A stretch of 64,000 bases of DNA from Drosophila pseudoobscura (GCF_009870125.1 NC_046683.1:22143001-22207000), one strand, 5' to 3'. Positions 24,744-38,084 are shown, numbered from the stretch's first letter. Numbers and translations: made by a program. Notes: generated by a model from the letters alone, not told the origin.

Positions 24744-24749
24744 AATAAA
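24744..24749 (+). terminator. Poly(A) signal of the Cdc7 gene
   Basis: AATAAA about 355 bp after the Cdc7 stop codon, within AT-rich sequence with no other gene on this strand. Confidence 0.5.
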
Positions 24750-25082
24750 TATAATATGAAGTTTATTTTATACATATGTATATGTAGTAGCAGAACCTTT
24801 GCAATCTCCTCTTCTTGATGCTCACGCACTCCCCATTCGGATGGAACTCTGTTCTATTACGTGTACATACATACATATGTGTATGTATGTAAATTTGGTT
24901 CATAGTTCGAATAGTTATAAGTTACCCATCTATGTATGTATATCGAAACGACTTATAAACAGAGATACATGCATACATATATGCAGAAGAGAATATATTT
25001 ATACGATGCGCTCAAAATGTAACAACAACTCAATCCAATCCCAGTTGGGTTTTATTTAATATCTCGTCTCAACGGGCTCATA

Positions 25083-25088
25083 TTTATT
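25083..25088 (-). terminator. Poly(A) signal of the ZNF593-like gene
   Basis: TTTATT on the plus strand, about 25 bp beyond the stop codon; another copy lies at 25,051-25,056. Confidence 0.4.
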
Positions 25089-25113
25089 ACATTTTATCAA
25101 AAGCTTAGGTTTG

Positions 25114-25608
25114 CTAAGTTTCCATCTTTTGGGGTCTGCTGCGCGTCGCCCTGGCCGGATTTGTTGCTGGTGTCGAATCGGTGTCTGTGATTTTCACTTT
25201 CTCCTCAACTTTGATGCGTTTTCCGGCGATGACTTCCTCCTTTGTGGGCTGTGTTTCTATGCCCCGCTTCTTGGCCTTCTGAAAGCTGCCGCGACCTGCG
25301 GCACGCTCAGATTCCTCTATGCTATACGGTTCTATTTCAAGGGCCTTGAGGCGCCGCTTGTGAACTTTGGTGCGAAAGTGTCCCTGCATGGCTGCGTCGT
25401 CAATGAAGTATTTGGCGCAGTGCACACAGTAGAACTGGGCAAAGCCTGGCTTCTCCAAGTCAACGTTTTGATTGATTAACTCGCCGCTGCGGGTGCGAAG
25501 ATCGTCATCGATTTGGTCCAGATCGCGACGGCGGTTTCGGACGCGCCAGCGACGCTGCAGGTGCGTATCACCATAGTGCATCTTCTTACGCTTCGTTACC
25601 ATTCCCAT
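25114..25608 (-). CDS. CG3224: ZNF593/BUD20-type C2H2 zinc-finger protein
   Basis: A single exon encoding 164 residues, typical for the family. It opens with a very basic N-terminus (KRKKMHYGDTHLQRRWRVRN), then DLDQIDDDL, as in ZNF593 and yeast Bud20. The zinc finger follows: FYCVHCAKYFIDDAAMQGH through TKVHKRR, with Cys-x2-Cys and His-x5-His spacing like U1-type fingers. The C-terminus is Lys/Glu-rich and divergent. Bud20 is a shuttling 60S pre-ribosome export factor, so a role in ribosome assembly is likely by homology. The gene is convergent with Cdc7 and divergent from Ctr1A. D. melanogaster CG3224 is the likely ortholog; the symbol is from memory. Confidence 0.9.
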   Translation of the reverse strand: MGMVTKRKKMHYGDTHLQRRWRVRNRRRDLDQIDDDLRTRSGELINQNVDLEKPGFAQFYCVHCAKYFIDDAAMQGHFRTKVHKRRLKALEIEPYSIEESERAAGRGSFQKAKKRGIETQPTKEEVIAGKRIKVEEKVKITDTDSTPATNPARATRSRPQKMET

Positions 25609-28600
25609 AATGAGGCTTTTTTATTCACTTCTTGCAGTGCGAAACAGATCTTTGTTTTGTCTTCGTTCTGGACTGCACGTGTTTTTGTTATTGCCTGCTC
25701 GTATGGACAATAACAGATGCTAGGGGTGAACTAAAAAGTGCGAAAGGCCCGTAAAAGTATTAGAACAATTATGATATAAGATAGCGACTTAATGTGTATG
25801 TTATTCACACCTGCTACGCAAATAAACGTTTTCTTTAAATTATACGCAAAAACATTCGACCGCTACTTGCTGGCGATGAAAGGAGCACGATAACGCTGGT
25901 ATATCGATAGATCGGTGCAGCGGTTTGGTCACACTGCGATTGCAGCTGTTTTATCTATTAATTTATTTTAAATTCACTATACCACCAAAAAATAATCTTT
26001 TTGAAGATGCACCTAAACAAAATTGGCAATTACTTTTCAATTGTGTTTTGCTTCAGCATTCATTTATCATCCCATTGCAGATCTTTGTGTGTCATTTTTT
26101 AGTGCCACTTTGTGCAGTAAGTATCGCGGTTTTGAATAATAAAACATATGTTCGCAATTAATTCATCAACAATCGTACGAACAAGTTGTCTGCGGGCGGA
26201 CGTCGTGCGCTGATTGTTTTATCAAAACGGCAAATACAAGTAAGCCATTACAGTAGGATAAAAAAAGAGCTGGACAATTTCAGCAGCTTGATTATGTGCA
26301 AGCAATTCTTGACCCATCGATACGCATACAACGGCAGTGTATCTTACACGCAAATATGTATGTGATTAAATAACACAAATGTGAGCCTGTATTCGTGGAA
26401 ATAGCTCGCGTTTTTGTAATAATTATCGTAACTAAATGGATGTTGACGCAAGGTGCCAACGGGGGCGTTGTCATCTAGTGGAAATCGCGATGCTGCCGAG
26501 CCAATTTCTGTGATGGCTGCTATTACCACATATTTACATTTATGTATGTTAAACGATGAAATGATATGTGCATAGAGCTGGAAATATACTGGAACGCTGC
26601 TGCACTAGTCTCGCACGGGTCGTTGCAAGGCGGCATTGTTCTGCTCACATTTTATTGCTGACGACGGACGTAGTTTATGTATTTTGTTAATTGTTGATAT
26701 TGTTTTAGCCACACATTCCGCTGAATCGATTCATTGATGCCGGCTTTATCGCAGAATTCGCAGCATTAAAACAACATCCCGAATTTCACACCAGCTGCTG
26801 TAAGTATAGCAACAACAACAACAACAGTTACAATTACACCAAAACTCTAATCGATAATCGAAGACCGAACTCGGAACGCTTGTATGCCGATTACGTTTAT
26901 CAGTTCTGACGATCATTTTATCAGTGATTCGCCATTGAACCGTTATGCGTACAACTACACACGCATGCGTGCTCTTGTGTGTAGGGTTTCGTTTCCTCTG
27001 ATTAATTTCAGTTTTTGATCGCAACTCACTGTAACATAACATTCTCGCCCTCCTTCTTCTCGTTTCCCTTTTCCCTGCTGCTCCACACGCATCGACAGAA
27101 AATAATCGCTGCAGCTGCACTGTCTCTGCATGATCTGCTCTTTTGCTTCTGCCTTGTCTCTGTCTCATTTTATCTTTATGCTCGATTCCATGACTTTTTT
27201 TAAAGCGACTGCAACGGTACAATAGATCAAATGTGTTTTATGATATGGAAATAAAGTTTTTATACATATCTACATTTGTATGTACGATTGTAAGATTGTC
27301 TGAATCTTGCAGCATTCATTCATTTACACTGCCAGCAGCTGACGCAACGCTGATAGTACCAGGGGATGGAACTAGTTGGTAGTACAGATACATGAAAGCG
27401 AGAGTCTGCGAGGGAATGAGCAACCGGTTTCGCCCGTCTCTATCTCCGTTTGTTAAACTTATTGCAATATCTATGGAGCTGGACCCCGACAAAATGCAGC
27501 TCTACGAATATGCAATGTATTTCAAGTAGCCAATTATGCTTGTTCTCTTTTGGTGTGCGCTGAATTTTCCAATCCGGATACCGTCAAAGCTCCCTTTCTC
27601 TCTCTGACAGTCAATTTCCCTTTAATTTTGCGGTCTTTGTCTGGGCCAAATCGAAAGCAAACCAAACCAAACGACACAATCCAATCCAATCCAACCAGTT
27701 CGGCCAGTCAACGGACAAAAGCGTTCCCCAACAGATCACATACAAATAATCAAAGCAATATCAGCGCTTTCAAAGCCCGCCTCCAAAGCGCAATTGTCAG
27801 TTCAATTGCGCTCCATTAAGATTTCACCAGTAAGAATCTCTATATTTCAGCTGAGATTGAAACGGGGTTTCCCCATTTCATCTCTTCTTACGCTCGTCTA
27901 CAATCTAATAATAGAAGTATGAGAGAAAGAGAGAGAGGGATGTCTAAGTACGTGGCTGTCACTTTTCTGGAATCGTCATTTTCCGTGTATGTTGCATGCT
28001 GGATCTAGGTCTTTTAACGATCTTCTACTCATTTCAAGTTTATTAGCATGGAGCCTTGATTGGAACCGCCACTTCCTGCACGCGCAATATCAGCCAGCTT
28101 TGCGGTAAACTTGCACTCCCGGCCCTGACATCATTCCAATCAGATATCTTCCAGTGTCTGCGGTGGTCTCGGAAATTTTGATTTTCCACTGATTGCGGCA
28201 GGGCCAAGCCTTATCACAGAGTCTGCCGTTGCTTCTGCTGCTCTGATATGTAGGCACCACAGCCGCAGGCCTCAGATAAAGAGACAGCCAAATAATTCGG
28301 TGAACCGCAATAAAAAATACTCGTAAAATAAAAAGAGTTCCGAGTCGAGAATTCAACACTCGCCTCAACTTCTGTGTCTGTTTCTGTTCCGTGCTGCCAT
28401 TTCAAGACAAGAGCATAAGCACAAGAGCACTTCGATTCGTTGCTCGGGCGGACTGAAGAAACGGCTGGAACTGGAAGTGCCTTCCAAGCGGTGAGCAGGT
28501 ATAGGATTCTCTGTCTCTCTTCATCTTCCGCTATGCATTCGTAGGGGGGTCGGAGCAAATTTAAGAAACTCGAGGCCAAAAGCTGGGTCACCCTGCATCT

Positions 28601-28838
28601 CCCGTCGGGAGGTACTTGGAGTTATGTCAGACACTTCCATTTCCATTCCATTTCGCCTCGGCGGGTGAATGGGAATTGGGAAAAGGAATGGGGAATAAAG
28701 GCAGTCACTAACAAAAGATTGCCTTTCTAATTGGAATTTGACTGTATGCGATTTAGGTTGGATCGACAGACACGTGGCGTGTCGAATTTTATAATGGCAA
28801 AATAATTCAGGTACGCAACTTTCTCTCACGTTCCGCAG
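25609..28838. other. Non-coding region: Ctr1A promoter, leader and first intron
   Basis: No coding exon was found. A DRE and a Motif-1 box at 25,902-25,936 mark a promoter. A GTAAGT donor after GTGCA (exon end about 26,116) and the TTCCGCAG acceptor at 28,838 suggest a leader exon spliced to the first coding exon of Ctr1A. Short AT-rich and CAA repeats lie between. This is inferred from splice-site strings only. Confidence 0.4.
25902..25936 (+). promoter_or_regulatory. DRE + Motif-1 core promoter
   Basis: TATCGATA at 25,902-25,909 is followed 16 bp later by TGGTCACACTG (25,926-25,936), an exact match to the fly core-promoter Motif 1 bound by M1BP. The orientation points right, toward Ctr1A. 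The divergent ZNF593-like gene starts about 290 bp to the left and may share it. Confidence 0.6.
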
Positions 28839-28886
28839 ACAATAAGCGCAGATCAACGATACTCCACAATCAGAGCCACAGCAAAA

Positions 28887-30837
28887 ATGGACCACGCCCA
28901 TCACACTGCGCCCAATGTTGGTAAGTACTCGGTAACTCGGCACTCGCGGGGCCCAGAGATCTCCATGGTAAGGTAATCGCTTTTCCGACAGATCATTCCC
29001 TGCACCATGACCACGCTGGCATGCACCATGATCACAGTGGGATGGACAGCAGCATCAGCCCCACCACCACTACCACCGATTCCACGACCCACGACATGCA
29101 TGCGGTACACCATCATAGTGGCGGCGGTGGAGGCACGGGCACTGGCATGGAGCATATGATGTCCATGGCGGTAAGCAACGAAAACACACATCCCGTGTTA
29201 TGCCTTGAAACTCTGATTGATCTCTCTCTCGATCTGCTTTGGATAGTTCCACTTTGGCTACAACGAGACGATCCTCTTCTCCTGGTGGCACATCGATACG
29301 GTCTCCGGCCTGATTGGGTCGATGATCGCCATCTTCCTACTGGCCCTGCTGTACGAGGGGCTCAAGTACTACCGCGAGTATCTGTTCTGGAAGACGTATA
29401 ACCTGCTCGAGTACCGCCCGGTGACGGGTCCCCAGCGCAATCCGGAGGCGCCGCGACTTCCCTCCGCAGCGGCGGCTGCCCCATCCCCAGTGCAGTGAGT
29501 ACTATCCCGGGATTGGCTTCCGTGTTCCGTTGCTCGTTCTATAAATATATTTTTTCTCCCCCGGGAATATCCCCGTGGGAACGTTCCCCCAATGGTTATC
29601 GCATGCTTGACCTTTGTGTCCTGCTTTGTGGCCTCTGTTCCTGTACTTGTAAATATTAATTTTAATGCTTTCTTCTTCTTTCTCGTTTTCGTTGCCGTTA
29701 TCGTTACCGTTACCGTTAAACTGTTACCGTTTTGCTCCCGCTCCCCGCTCTTGTGTGTACCATCCATCCGCATTCGCATCTCCATTATCCGCTCCATCTG
29801 CATCTGCGCCGCCGTTTACCATTTGTAAATTCGATCCGCAAAACACGCTCATTCTGACCGCTTTCCCATTAAACGTAATCGCTGATTGAATTGATATATT
29901 GTATTCCGAATCTGTATCTGTATCCGAACCTGCATCTGTTTACTTGATCCGCGAACCCGCATCTGAATTCGAATCCGTATACGAATCTGTAACTGTGCCA
30001 CGCTTCAATCGATGTTTTAGATACGTTGGCGAAGTTGTGCACAAGCAACCGTAAGTATCGCTGTTTCAGCCCTTTTCCAGTGCAATTCTGTAAATCTTGA
30101 ATGCTACCATCTAAGTTTATTATATATCGTATTACCCAGAGCTCTGTTTTCACATTTCACGTCTGGTGCTGACTCAAACGTCTGTCCGATTGTGTTGTCG
30201 ATAGTCTGCACTTCATCGGAATTGCACTGATGCCTGACTGAGCGCACCTGTTTCTATCCCAGTTGATTAGGCCTGCTCGTATCGGGTGACACTTTTGCCA
30301 CATCTTGGATCAATATAAGTAGTACATATTAAGTACATATGTAAAGTGCACGCAGTAGAATTCGACTGTACGATACCTCAACCAAAGCAAACGAGGCCAA
30401 CCTTAAACTTAGCCCCAAACCCTAGTCTAGTTTAGGTTAGCTTAACACCGATACACAAGGACGAACTGAACCCGCTGGAAGAGCTGTTCTGTTCCGTTCT
30501 GTGCCATTCCCTTCTTCGTTTTGTTTTTGTTTCTGTTTCAGTTTTCTCGTGTCATCCTGAGCTTCTCTGTATACTCCTGTCCTATCCTTCCATTTTGATA
30601 TATCTGGTATCTGACTGCGACTATCTTTTCCATAGACCCTCGATGCTCTCGGTCAACCATCTGTACCAGACGCTGCTTCACATCCTGCAGGTGACGCTCT
30701 CCTTCCTGCTCATGCTGATCTTCATGACGTACAACGTCTGGCTCTGCCTGATGGTGGTGCTGGGCGCGGCTGTGGGCTACTTTCTCTTCTGCTGGAAGAA
30801 GTCCGTCATCGTGGATGTGACCGAGCACTGTCACTAG
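28887..30837 (+). CDS. Ctr1A: High-affinity copper transporter Ctr1A
   Basis: Five coding exons in phase: 28887-28920, 28992-29170, 29247-29494, a 30-nt microexon 30021-30050, and 30636-30837 (230 residues). The extracellular N-terminus is rich in His and Met ([12 protein letters not shown], then MEHMMSMA), as needed for Cu(I) capture. TM1 follows [17 protein letters not shown] cytosolic loop ends near [12 protein letters not shown]2 carries the CTR signature M-x3-M (MLIFM), and TM3 the G-x3-G helix-packing motif (GAAVG). The C-terminus ends in HCH, the copper hand-off tail. The protein works as a plasma-membrane trimer importing Cu(I). Without the microexon the frame would still be kept but the loop would lose ten residues. 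Confidence 0.93.
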
Positions 30838-31461
30838 CAGAGGATCAGCCTGGATCGAGGCAGTCTCCGGTGTCTAACTCAGGAGGAGGAGTTGCCCGCA
30901 ACCTAGATGGATCTATGGTGCAAGGCGGGAAGGCCCGGGAGCTCACACATACCCATAAAGACACTCACGCCCTACGCCCTCTCCTGTTCTCCTGCTCCTT
31001 GCAACTACTCTTTAGGTATTAGTCGATCTTTAGCTAGAGCTGGACCCCAGCCCAGGGCTGGCCAACACATTGTTCAAAACTGCCGCACTCTTTCCCCTGG
31101 AAAGAGACAACTGTAAAATTGAATAGAAACTCAAAACTACACTTAACATTTATTCAGCGCAAACACTTCCGAAGAGGATTTAAATAGATGTAAAGATTAA
31201 GTTGAAAATTGAAAAAAATTGAACAAACTACGGAACAAGAATTTAGAAAGCGAAGTCTAAAAACTGTAGAAACGCGCGAACCCAAGGCAATAATTGTTGG
31301 AGAACTCAGTCGATATTTGCTCGAAAAAAAGCACATACACAGATATTTCATAAACTTTCCAATCGCAGGATTGGATCGCCCCCAAAACAAATATTTTTTA
31401 TCAATCTTATTATACCATTTTGTATGCATATTATACTATTATGACCTTCTTATTATTTGGT

Positions 31462-31467
31462 AATAAA
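31462..31467 (+). terminator. Poly(A) signal of Ctr1A
   Basis: AATAAA followed by a T-rich/GT-rich stretch, 625 bp after the Ctr1A stop codon. Confidence 0.5.
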
Positions 31468-33512
31468 ACCTTTTTTTGTTTTTGTATACAATTTTTGTTC
31501 TCTTTGGTTCGGTAACCTAAAAGACATTATGTAAAACTATGTATGTAAAAGTATCGTTTAAAAAATATTTACAATATGAGGAGAGATGTAGATGGCTATG
31601 ATTGGTTTTTGTCAAAGAGAGTGTTTCAGCGCGACAGTGTGTCCTTGGCATTATTTGCGCACGAAACCATGCTCACCGACACCAAATCTACCCAAATTGT
31701 ACATTCAAAGTACAATTATGTCGTTGCGCTGCCACCAGTTCGACTTGAAAGCCAAACTAGATTGCATAATTCTCTCGTTCACTCTTAGCTTGAACTTCAA
31801 GTCTGGTTGAATAAGACCATAAACTATAAATTTATTGTACATATTAAATATCTGATTGAGCCAAATAACACCTATTCGATGACTTGGTCAATGCGCAACT
31901 TTATTGAATTCAATTTTTCGATAACTACTACGACTCCGTAATGGACCTTTAACGATATGAAACGTACTGTATTGCATACAGTCTTGCATAAACCATCCTC
32001 GTATAATATAATATGTACATAGGTATGCATCCACGTACAATATGTACATATATAGTTCTGTACATCCCGCCGTTGATGATCGGTGTGCATAAATATAAAT
32101 AGATACATATGTATGAACATAGGTGTGTATATGTGTGTACCCACGTACATTGTAGATATTGAATATAAAGCAAATACATACGGTGAATAATGGCAAATGC
32201 AATTTATAAATATGATTCTTATTATTAATATGTATTAAATTTACCAATTTACCATTTATGTGAATATACAAAAATTAATATACAACAAACAAAATGTTCA
32301 AAAGAAAGAAAGGAAAACTGCCATTCGATGCGGGAAAACCTGGAAATGAGAGGACCAAAAGAAAACAATAGATTGGGGACCTTTTCGGGATTTGCTTTGA
32401 TCTTTATTAGAAAATTATTGCGAGTCTCACTATTTAGAATGTTGTATCCTTACTCATAGCGTACGTAAATCATACTTAAAAACATCTTTACATGACTACA
32501 GGCTTTCGATCGATAGATAGATAAATAATTATGATTCGTTAGGCTCTACAAAATTGTCCTGAAAAAAAACTTGATCTTTCCTCTAAGGACAGGAATATGA
32601 CTGCGCTTTGCCACGGAAGGGTGGGCTGGGGGTGGGGGACTCAATTGAATTGATTGGTTTTCTAATTCATCGTAACCGAAATGGGGAAAAGTAGTTAGGT
32701 ATGAAAGACGCTCCAGCATTCGCAAGCGCACCAGATCGGGGAGGCCGGAAAGGAAGGGGCTTTCAGCCTATAGACTCACTCCATAGTGAGATCGTGGATC
32801 ATGGGGTTCCGGATCCCACTGTGAAGGCTGCTCGTTATTAATAGGAACACAAAGTCAAATATGTACATGCATACATACATATATGTGCATGATCCCCATA
32901 TATGTGTATATCTAAAGATGTGTGTATCTATATATGTTTTGAACTAAGATTTAAAGGGTGGTCCCAATAGACAGAGAGACTGACGGACTGGAGATGCGTG
33001 GTAAGGATCAGTGAACGGGGTCAGAGTCGAGGGCTAAAGATAGTTATAGATGAGAGAAATAGAAATTCACCTCGTATGTCTCAAGCCTAATAAAGTTCTA
33101 CGCGAGTCTCTCTTCCGGGATCAGAGAATGGTGGATCGTTGGTCGTAGATTGCAGAGTATGTTCTGTTCATAGCGCATATATTCAATATATATTCAGCGA
33201 CGCGCTGCCTTGTCTGTCGTGAAGAAACATTTATGTGGGAGAGGTGTGGCATAGAAGTTACCTGGTTGGTTCTTCTTTCTATCTATATATATATATATAT
33301 CTAGATATATATATATATCTTTCTCTCTATTGACCACAGATCCACATCCAAAGCCAGATCCAGAGTATTCCGAAGGTTCCGGCTCCTGGAATGTTTGAGA
33401 AGGAGTTGTGTGAATCGAGGTGAGCATTTGATCAGCGATTGATAATAAGGGTTGTAGATTGGAAAATTGGATTGGAGACATGATCGATCTGTTATATATT
33501 TAAATATATTTA

Positions 33513-33515
<3 letters not shown>

Positions 33516-33559
<44 letters not shown>

Positions 33560-33618
33560 GTATATCAAGTTCGTGTATATGTATATATATACGTATATGT
33601 GCGCGTGTGTGTGTGTGT
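33516..33618. repeat. Compound (TA)n and (GT)n microsatellite
   Basis: A TA array at 33,516-33,566 is followed by TATG-rich sequence and a short GT run at 33,603-33,618. Confidence 0.85.
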
Positions 33619-34682
33619 CGGGACGGACACAAAAAGATGCAACTCTGAAGCTATTGGGTACGGTATGAGGGGCAAGATCAAATCTGATGGTTCTTTTCTG
33701 ATCACGCACACACACACATTGGTATACATACATACACAATATGTACATACACTTGTGCACTTGGATGTCTTTTGCAATTATTTACTTTTCAAGAGCATTA
33801 GCATTTGGTATTATTATATTATCGAGGTCTGGGGTCAGTCACAATTTACCTGTGGATGAGTGTGGGGGAAAACTTGAGCATACGATACATACATACATAT
33901 GTATATACGATTACATATGTATATGTATGTATATGGCACTCTGGATATGGTACACATAAAGGATGTTTGCTTTCCCTTTTTCCTGCTCTGTTTCTGTCTC
34001 TGTCGCTGTCGCTCTGCACTGTTCGCTTTCTCCCTCTGCCTACCATCGCACGCATTCGGGCACGACGCTTTATTGATTCATTAGATTTTCATTTTCATTT
34101 GCATTTGATTGGATTGGGTTTGATTTGATGTGATTCGTCAGTGCAATTACCTCGTGTTTTGGTGTTCTTCTAACGATCCCACCCTTTTTGAGGGAATACT
34201 TTTCTTAGGGATGATTGGGAGTATAAGTATCTGGAACCATGGGCCGGATTGATGGGGCTCTTAGATTAGTTGCACTCTTTGGGATGGAGAGCACAAACAC
34301 AACGGCATTAAGGGAAGAACAAATATGAAGCATCAGGTGCTAAGTATGTATACATAAGCCGGCAAGCCGAAGTAATCTCTCGAGTACCCTTTCCAAATGG
34401 ATGTGAACATGCGATAATAAGTAATCGGATGGAATGGAATAGAATCGAATGGTATTGCACCCTATCAACGGGTTCTGGTTCGGGCTCGGGTTCTGTTTCG
34501 GTTCGAATGCGTTCAGGAAAGGGCATCAAGGGCACACATGAATGTCCACAAATGTTCGGTCTCTCATTAATCTGCTTGTGCGTCTCCTGCTCCCAGGAAG
34601 GGGACTACGACTACATACCTCCGAGGGACGACGACCCACACAATGCTCCATATTCAGTTCTATCACATGCAATACGATTCTC

Positions 34683-34709
34683 TATATATATATATATACA
34701 TATATATAT

Positions 34710-34740
<31 letters not shown>

Positions 34741-34741
34741 T
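34683..34741. repeat. (TA)n microsatellite
   Basis: An almost uninterrupted TA array with three single-base breaks. Confidence 0.88.
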
Positions 34742-36351
34742 TATTTATACATAACATATGTACATTCATATGTGTGTGCGTGTGTTTGCGGTGGAGTGGA
34801 GTGGGGATTGCATGATATGCGTGGGTGGGTAGGTGTGTGGATCTGTATCTGTTGGGTTAGTTAAGCGCAAAATAGAGATAACGGAATGGCTTAGTAAATA
34901 CCTGTTTCAGTTACGGCTATGGTTTCGGCCAAAAATCAGCCAAACATCCCAAATACTTGATGTACTTTATGTATCTGTCCGCTGAGCACTCTTTCTGTCA
35001 CATACAAGGCATAGAGATTACACCTATTGTCCGCTACAAACAGATGCCCTCTCAACTAACTAACTAAATCCTTAAACTGTTCTCTTTCAGAAATCAGTTA
35101 AACATAGTCCCCGTTTTTGAACCCATGATATTTGGATATGGAATTGTCCGCCAAAGATTTATCTGAGTGTATCAAAAGGTATCAATGGTTAAATTTATTC
35201 TGTTTATGTACGATCTGATAAGTATATGATCAACATTACCAACCTCTGTCAATATAAATTATTCGTAGGTATAGAGTTCAGACTGGAAGGAAGTACATAT
35301 AAAATCTACATATATACAAAATATTCATTACTCAAGTGTCTCTCTATTTCTATATATGTAAATATGTATGTACATGCATACATAGTTTTGTAGTTTTATG
35401 TATGATCAAACTAGGAATGTTCCTCTCTGGACAATTTTATCTGTAATTCAATATTGAATGAACAAATGTATAAGGATATACGGATAGCTTAAGTATAATC
35501 TCCATCCGTTTCTGTACAATTCCCAATTCCCATTTGATCAACAGTGAAAATAGTGAGTCTATCGATTGGGACAGCTCAGGAAATTCTCGTCTCTATCTTT
35601 TCGAAATCTATACTGAAAATACAAGCTCAGTTCGGTATTTGTCTTCACAATTCAGCACATCATACAAAAGGCTAACCCTACACTCTCCATAGAGACTTCC
35701 TATAGTGCTCAAGGCCCCTTCTTCTACATTTCTCTGCGGGGTATTCAGAGTGGGGAAATGTTGTGTGATTGTATTCCGTCCGTCTGCGCGATCTGTGTTT
35801 CTGGTTCTGGTTCTGGTTCAGGTTCAGTTTCACAATGGAGGGTTGAGAGGTACAAGTTATTTTGGTATGCGTACACAGGAATCATTTATATTTAAACAAT
35901 ATAGAGCTTGTGGTATGTTTACGGTGTAAAGTGATAAAGTACGGTATGGTACGGTACGGTGCGGTACGGTGGGTGACTCACCTTATTGACCTTGCTCTGG
36001 CAAGGATCTTATCTCTCCTGCCAGCTGCACTCTCATTCACTCTGAATCTGTTTCTTTTTTTTACTGTTCTGATACATATTACTTGAAATTTTGTTAATTA
36101 TTTTTGGAGTACCTCGATGGTGTTGTTTGTTCTTCGGTTTCAGTTTCTCTTTCGGATTGGGTTGCGGTTGCAGCAGCGATGAGGAAGGGACGATGACTCG
36201 GGCACATTGCCAGGTGCTTGTTGTGGATGCGTGGATACGTTGGGTACATTGGGTTAGCTACAAGGATCGCGGATATGGCTGAGTTCGTGTTGCTTCGGCT
36301 TCTGGCCTAGAGTTTCAGCTTAAGCGCTAGCCATCTTATCGTTTTTGGTCT

Positions 36352-38084
36352 CTAGTAGCGACTGCGGCTGCGACTGCGAGCGTGCCGTTCGCGGCTCTCT
36401 TGTCGATAGTGGCTATGACTGTGGTTGTGTTGTCTGCTCCGGTTGTTGTTGTTGCTATTGCTGCCGTTGCGCGAGTATGTGTGGCCGTGGTGCGACTTGT
36501 GGTGATCTGAAAACAATTCGATATTCAGTTTTGCCAGCCAGCACAAATAAAAATACATAGAGCAAGCTCCACTACGACTTAAACTCTGCTCGAGCCAGAG
36601 TGGGAACCGCCCGCTTACTTACGATGTCGTCTGTCTGAGGTCTGGCGGCTCTGCACATAGTCACGACTGCGCTCCCGATATTCGCGCGGCTCGCTGATTG
36701 ACAGCCATCGGGAAAAAAAAAAAAAAAGAGACAGAACAGAATAATGATTAGCTCTATAGCAAGTTGAACAGTCAGAGCTGAATCTGGTTACCGTCTATTG
36801 TCGTATGAGTTAAAGCGCTGGCCCCGACCCTCGCGCCGTCTTCGTTCCTCCTGCTCGCGTTCCTGCTCGCGCTCCTGGTCGCGCTCCTTCTGCCGCTCGT
36901 CGTTGATTTCGGCCACCGCGTTGCGCACCTTAGAGTATCCCAGGTGTTGCTTGCCCATCAGATGGTCTTCAATTCGCTGCTGAGCATCGCCCACAATAAG
37001 AAAGGCACCGCAGATCTCGCACACCTTCATTTGCTTCTCGGGCAGGGCTTCGTGTGACCAATTTGACTGAGACTTGTTGTCTGTATTGTCCGACTTCTCC
37101 TCCCCATCTGCTCCTGATCCAGGGCCTGCTTTACATCCAGTGCTTCCTGGGTCCACTTCGGTTGGGGAGGCTGCTGCTGGTGCCACTACTGCTGCTTCGC
37201 CGGCCAAATCAATGGAGGCTGGGTTTATTGTTGTAGTTGGAGTTGGGGCTTGTGTGCTGTCGTGGATGACTGGGACATCGCAGAAGCTTGTCTTTGGACT
37301 GTGTATGGGATCGTCCGCACTGGACGGGTCCGGGGCGATCATCTTGCTGCTTGCCTTGCGGCTGGCATCGTACTGCTGCAGAAGCTGCTCCTTCTCTTCT
37401 TTGACCTCCTCGCAGAGCGTCATCAGATCCTGGGCCTGGTCAACGTCACCGCGGATACCAGCCTCTTCGGCTTCCGCCAGCAGCTTGTTAATGCGGGCAT
37501 TCAGGGTGTTCAACTGGTCCTGATGCTTGCTCAATTGCAGCGTCGGTGGCGGGTGATCTCGCTGCATTAGTTGCAGACGCTGCTTACCCTTCTGAATCTT
37601 CCGGTCCACGTCGTGTAGCATCACGTTGCAGAAGCGAAGAAACTCATCCTCGTACTGGCGCTTCCGTGCCGGACGCGCCTCCTCGTACAGGTGCTTGGCC
37701 TCCTCGTCGTGAATGCGGGCGCACGGACCGAGATCGGCCCGTGTGTTGATGAAGAGATCGTGCGGGCAGAACTTCACGTTGTAAAACTGACAAAACTGCA
37801 ATTTGGGCATATGTAGAAGGAAGAAGTTTGCAAGGTCAGGCAGCCCCACCAAATACATATCGTATATATGTATACATATGTGAGGGGACGACTGGATATG
37901 ATATTGTAGCCAGAAGCATAGAAGAACAGCCATAACACGAATGCGAGTGGATATTCTCATGGCGCTGGCAGCGCATACTCACCTCTGGATCCTCCCAGTT
38001 CACCTTGAGTCCTGCCTCCGATGGATGCAGGTTCCGATTGCGGCCCATTAGCTCATCGAGCATTTGTCTGGCAGCGTCCACCAT
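36352..38084 (-). CDS. CG3198: LUC7-like (LUC7L3 type) U1 snRNP-associated splicing factor
   Basis: Four exons in phase: 38084-37983, 37795-36792, 36693-36623 and 36506-36352, giving 443 residues. The N-terminus MVDAARQMLDELMGRNRNL matches the LUC7 start. The first zinc finger is CCCH type (FCQFYNVKFCPHDLFINTR, then DLGPCARIHDE). A long coiled-coil region follows, then the second, C2H2 finger (CEICGAFLIVGDAQQ through HLMGKQHLGY). The tail is rich in RE and RS dipeptides (QEREQEREQEERRRRE and SRSRSRSRY). LUC7 proteins join U1 snRNP and help choose 5' splice sites. LUC7L3 (CROP) is the closest human relative by the finger sequences. The gene is divergent from Mcm6, 862 bp away. Confidence 0.9.

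Larger units (their letters stand above)
30838..36351. other. Gene-poor intergenic stretch
   Basis: No credible coding exon. The left part is the Ctr1A 3' UTR, with AATAAA at 31,462. The right part is probably a 3' UTR or spacer for the Luc7-like gene on the minus strand. The middle is AT-rich with TA arrays (33,516-33,566 and 34,683-34,741), a GT array near 33,603 and many ACATATGTA strings. Open frames here are short, repetitive and lack codon structure. Confidence 0.6.

Noticed and set aside
34600-34650. Exon-like string after CTCCCAG (reads EGDYDYIPPRDDDPHNAP)
   Set aside because: No donor or neighbouring exon fits, and it runs into a TA array.
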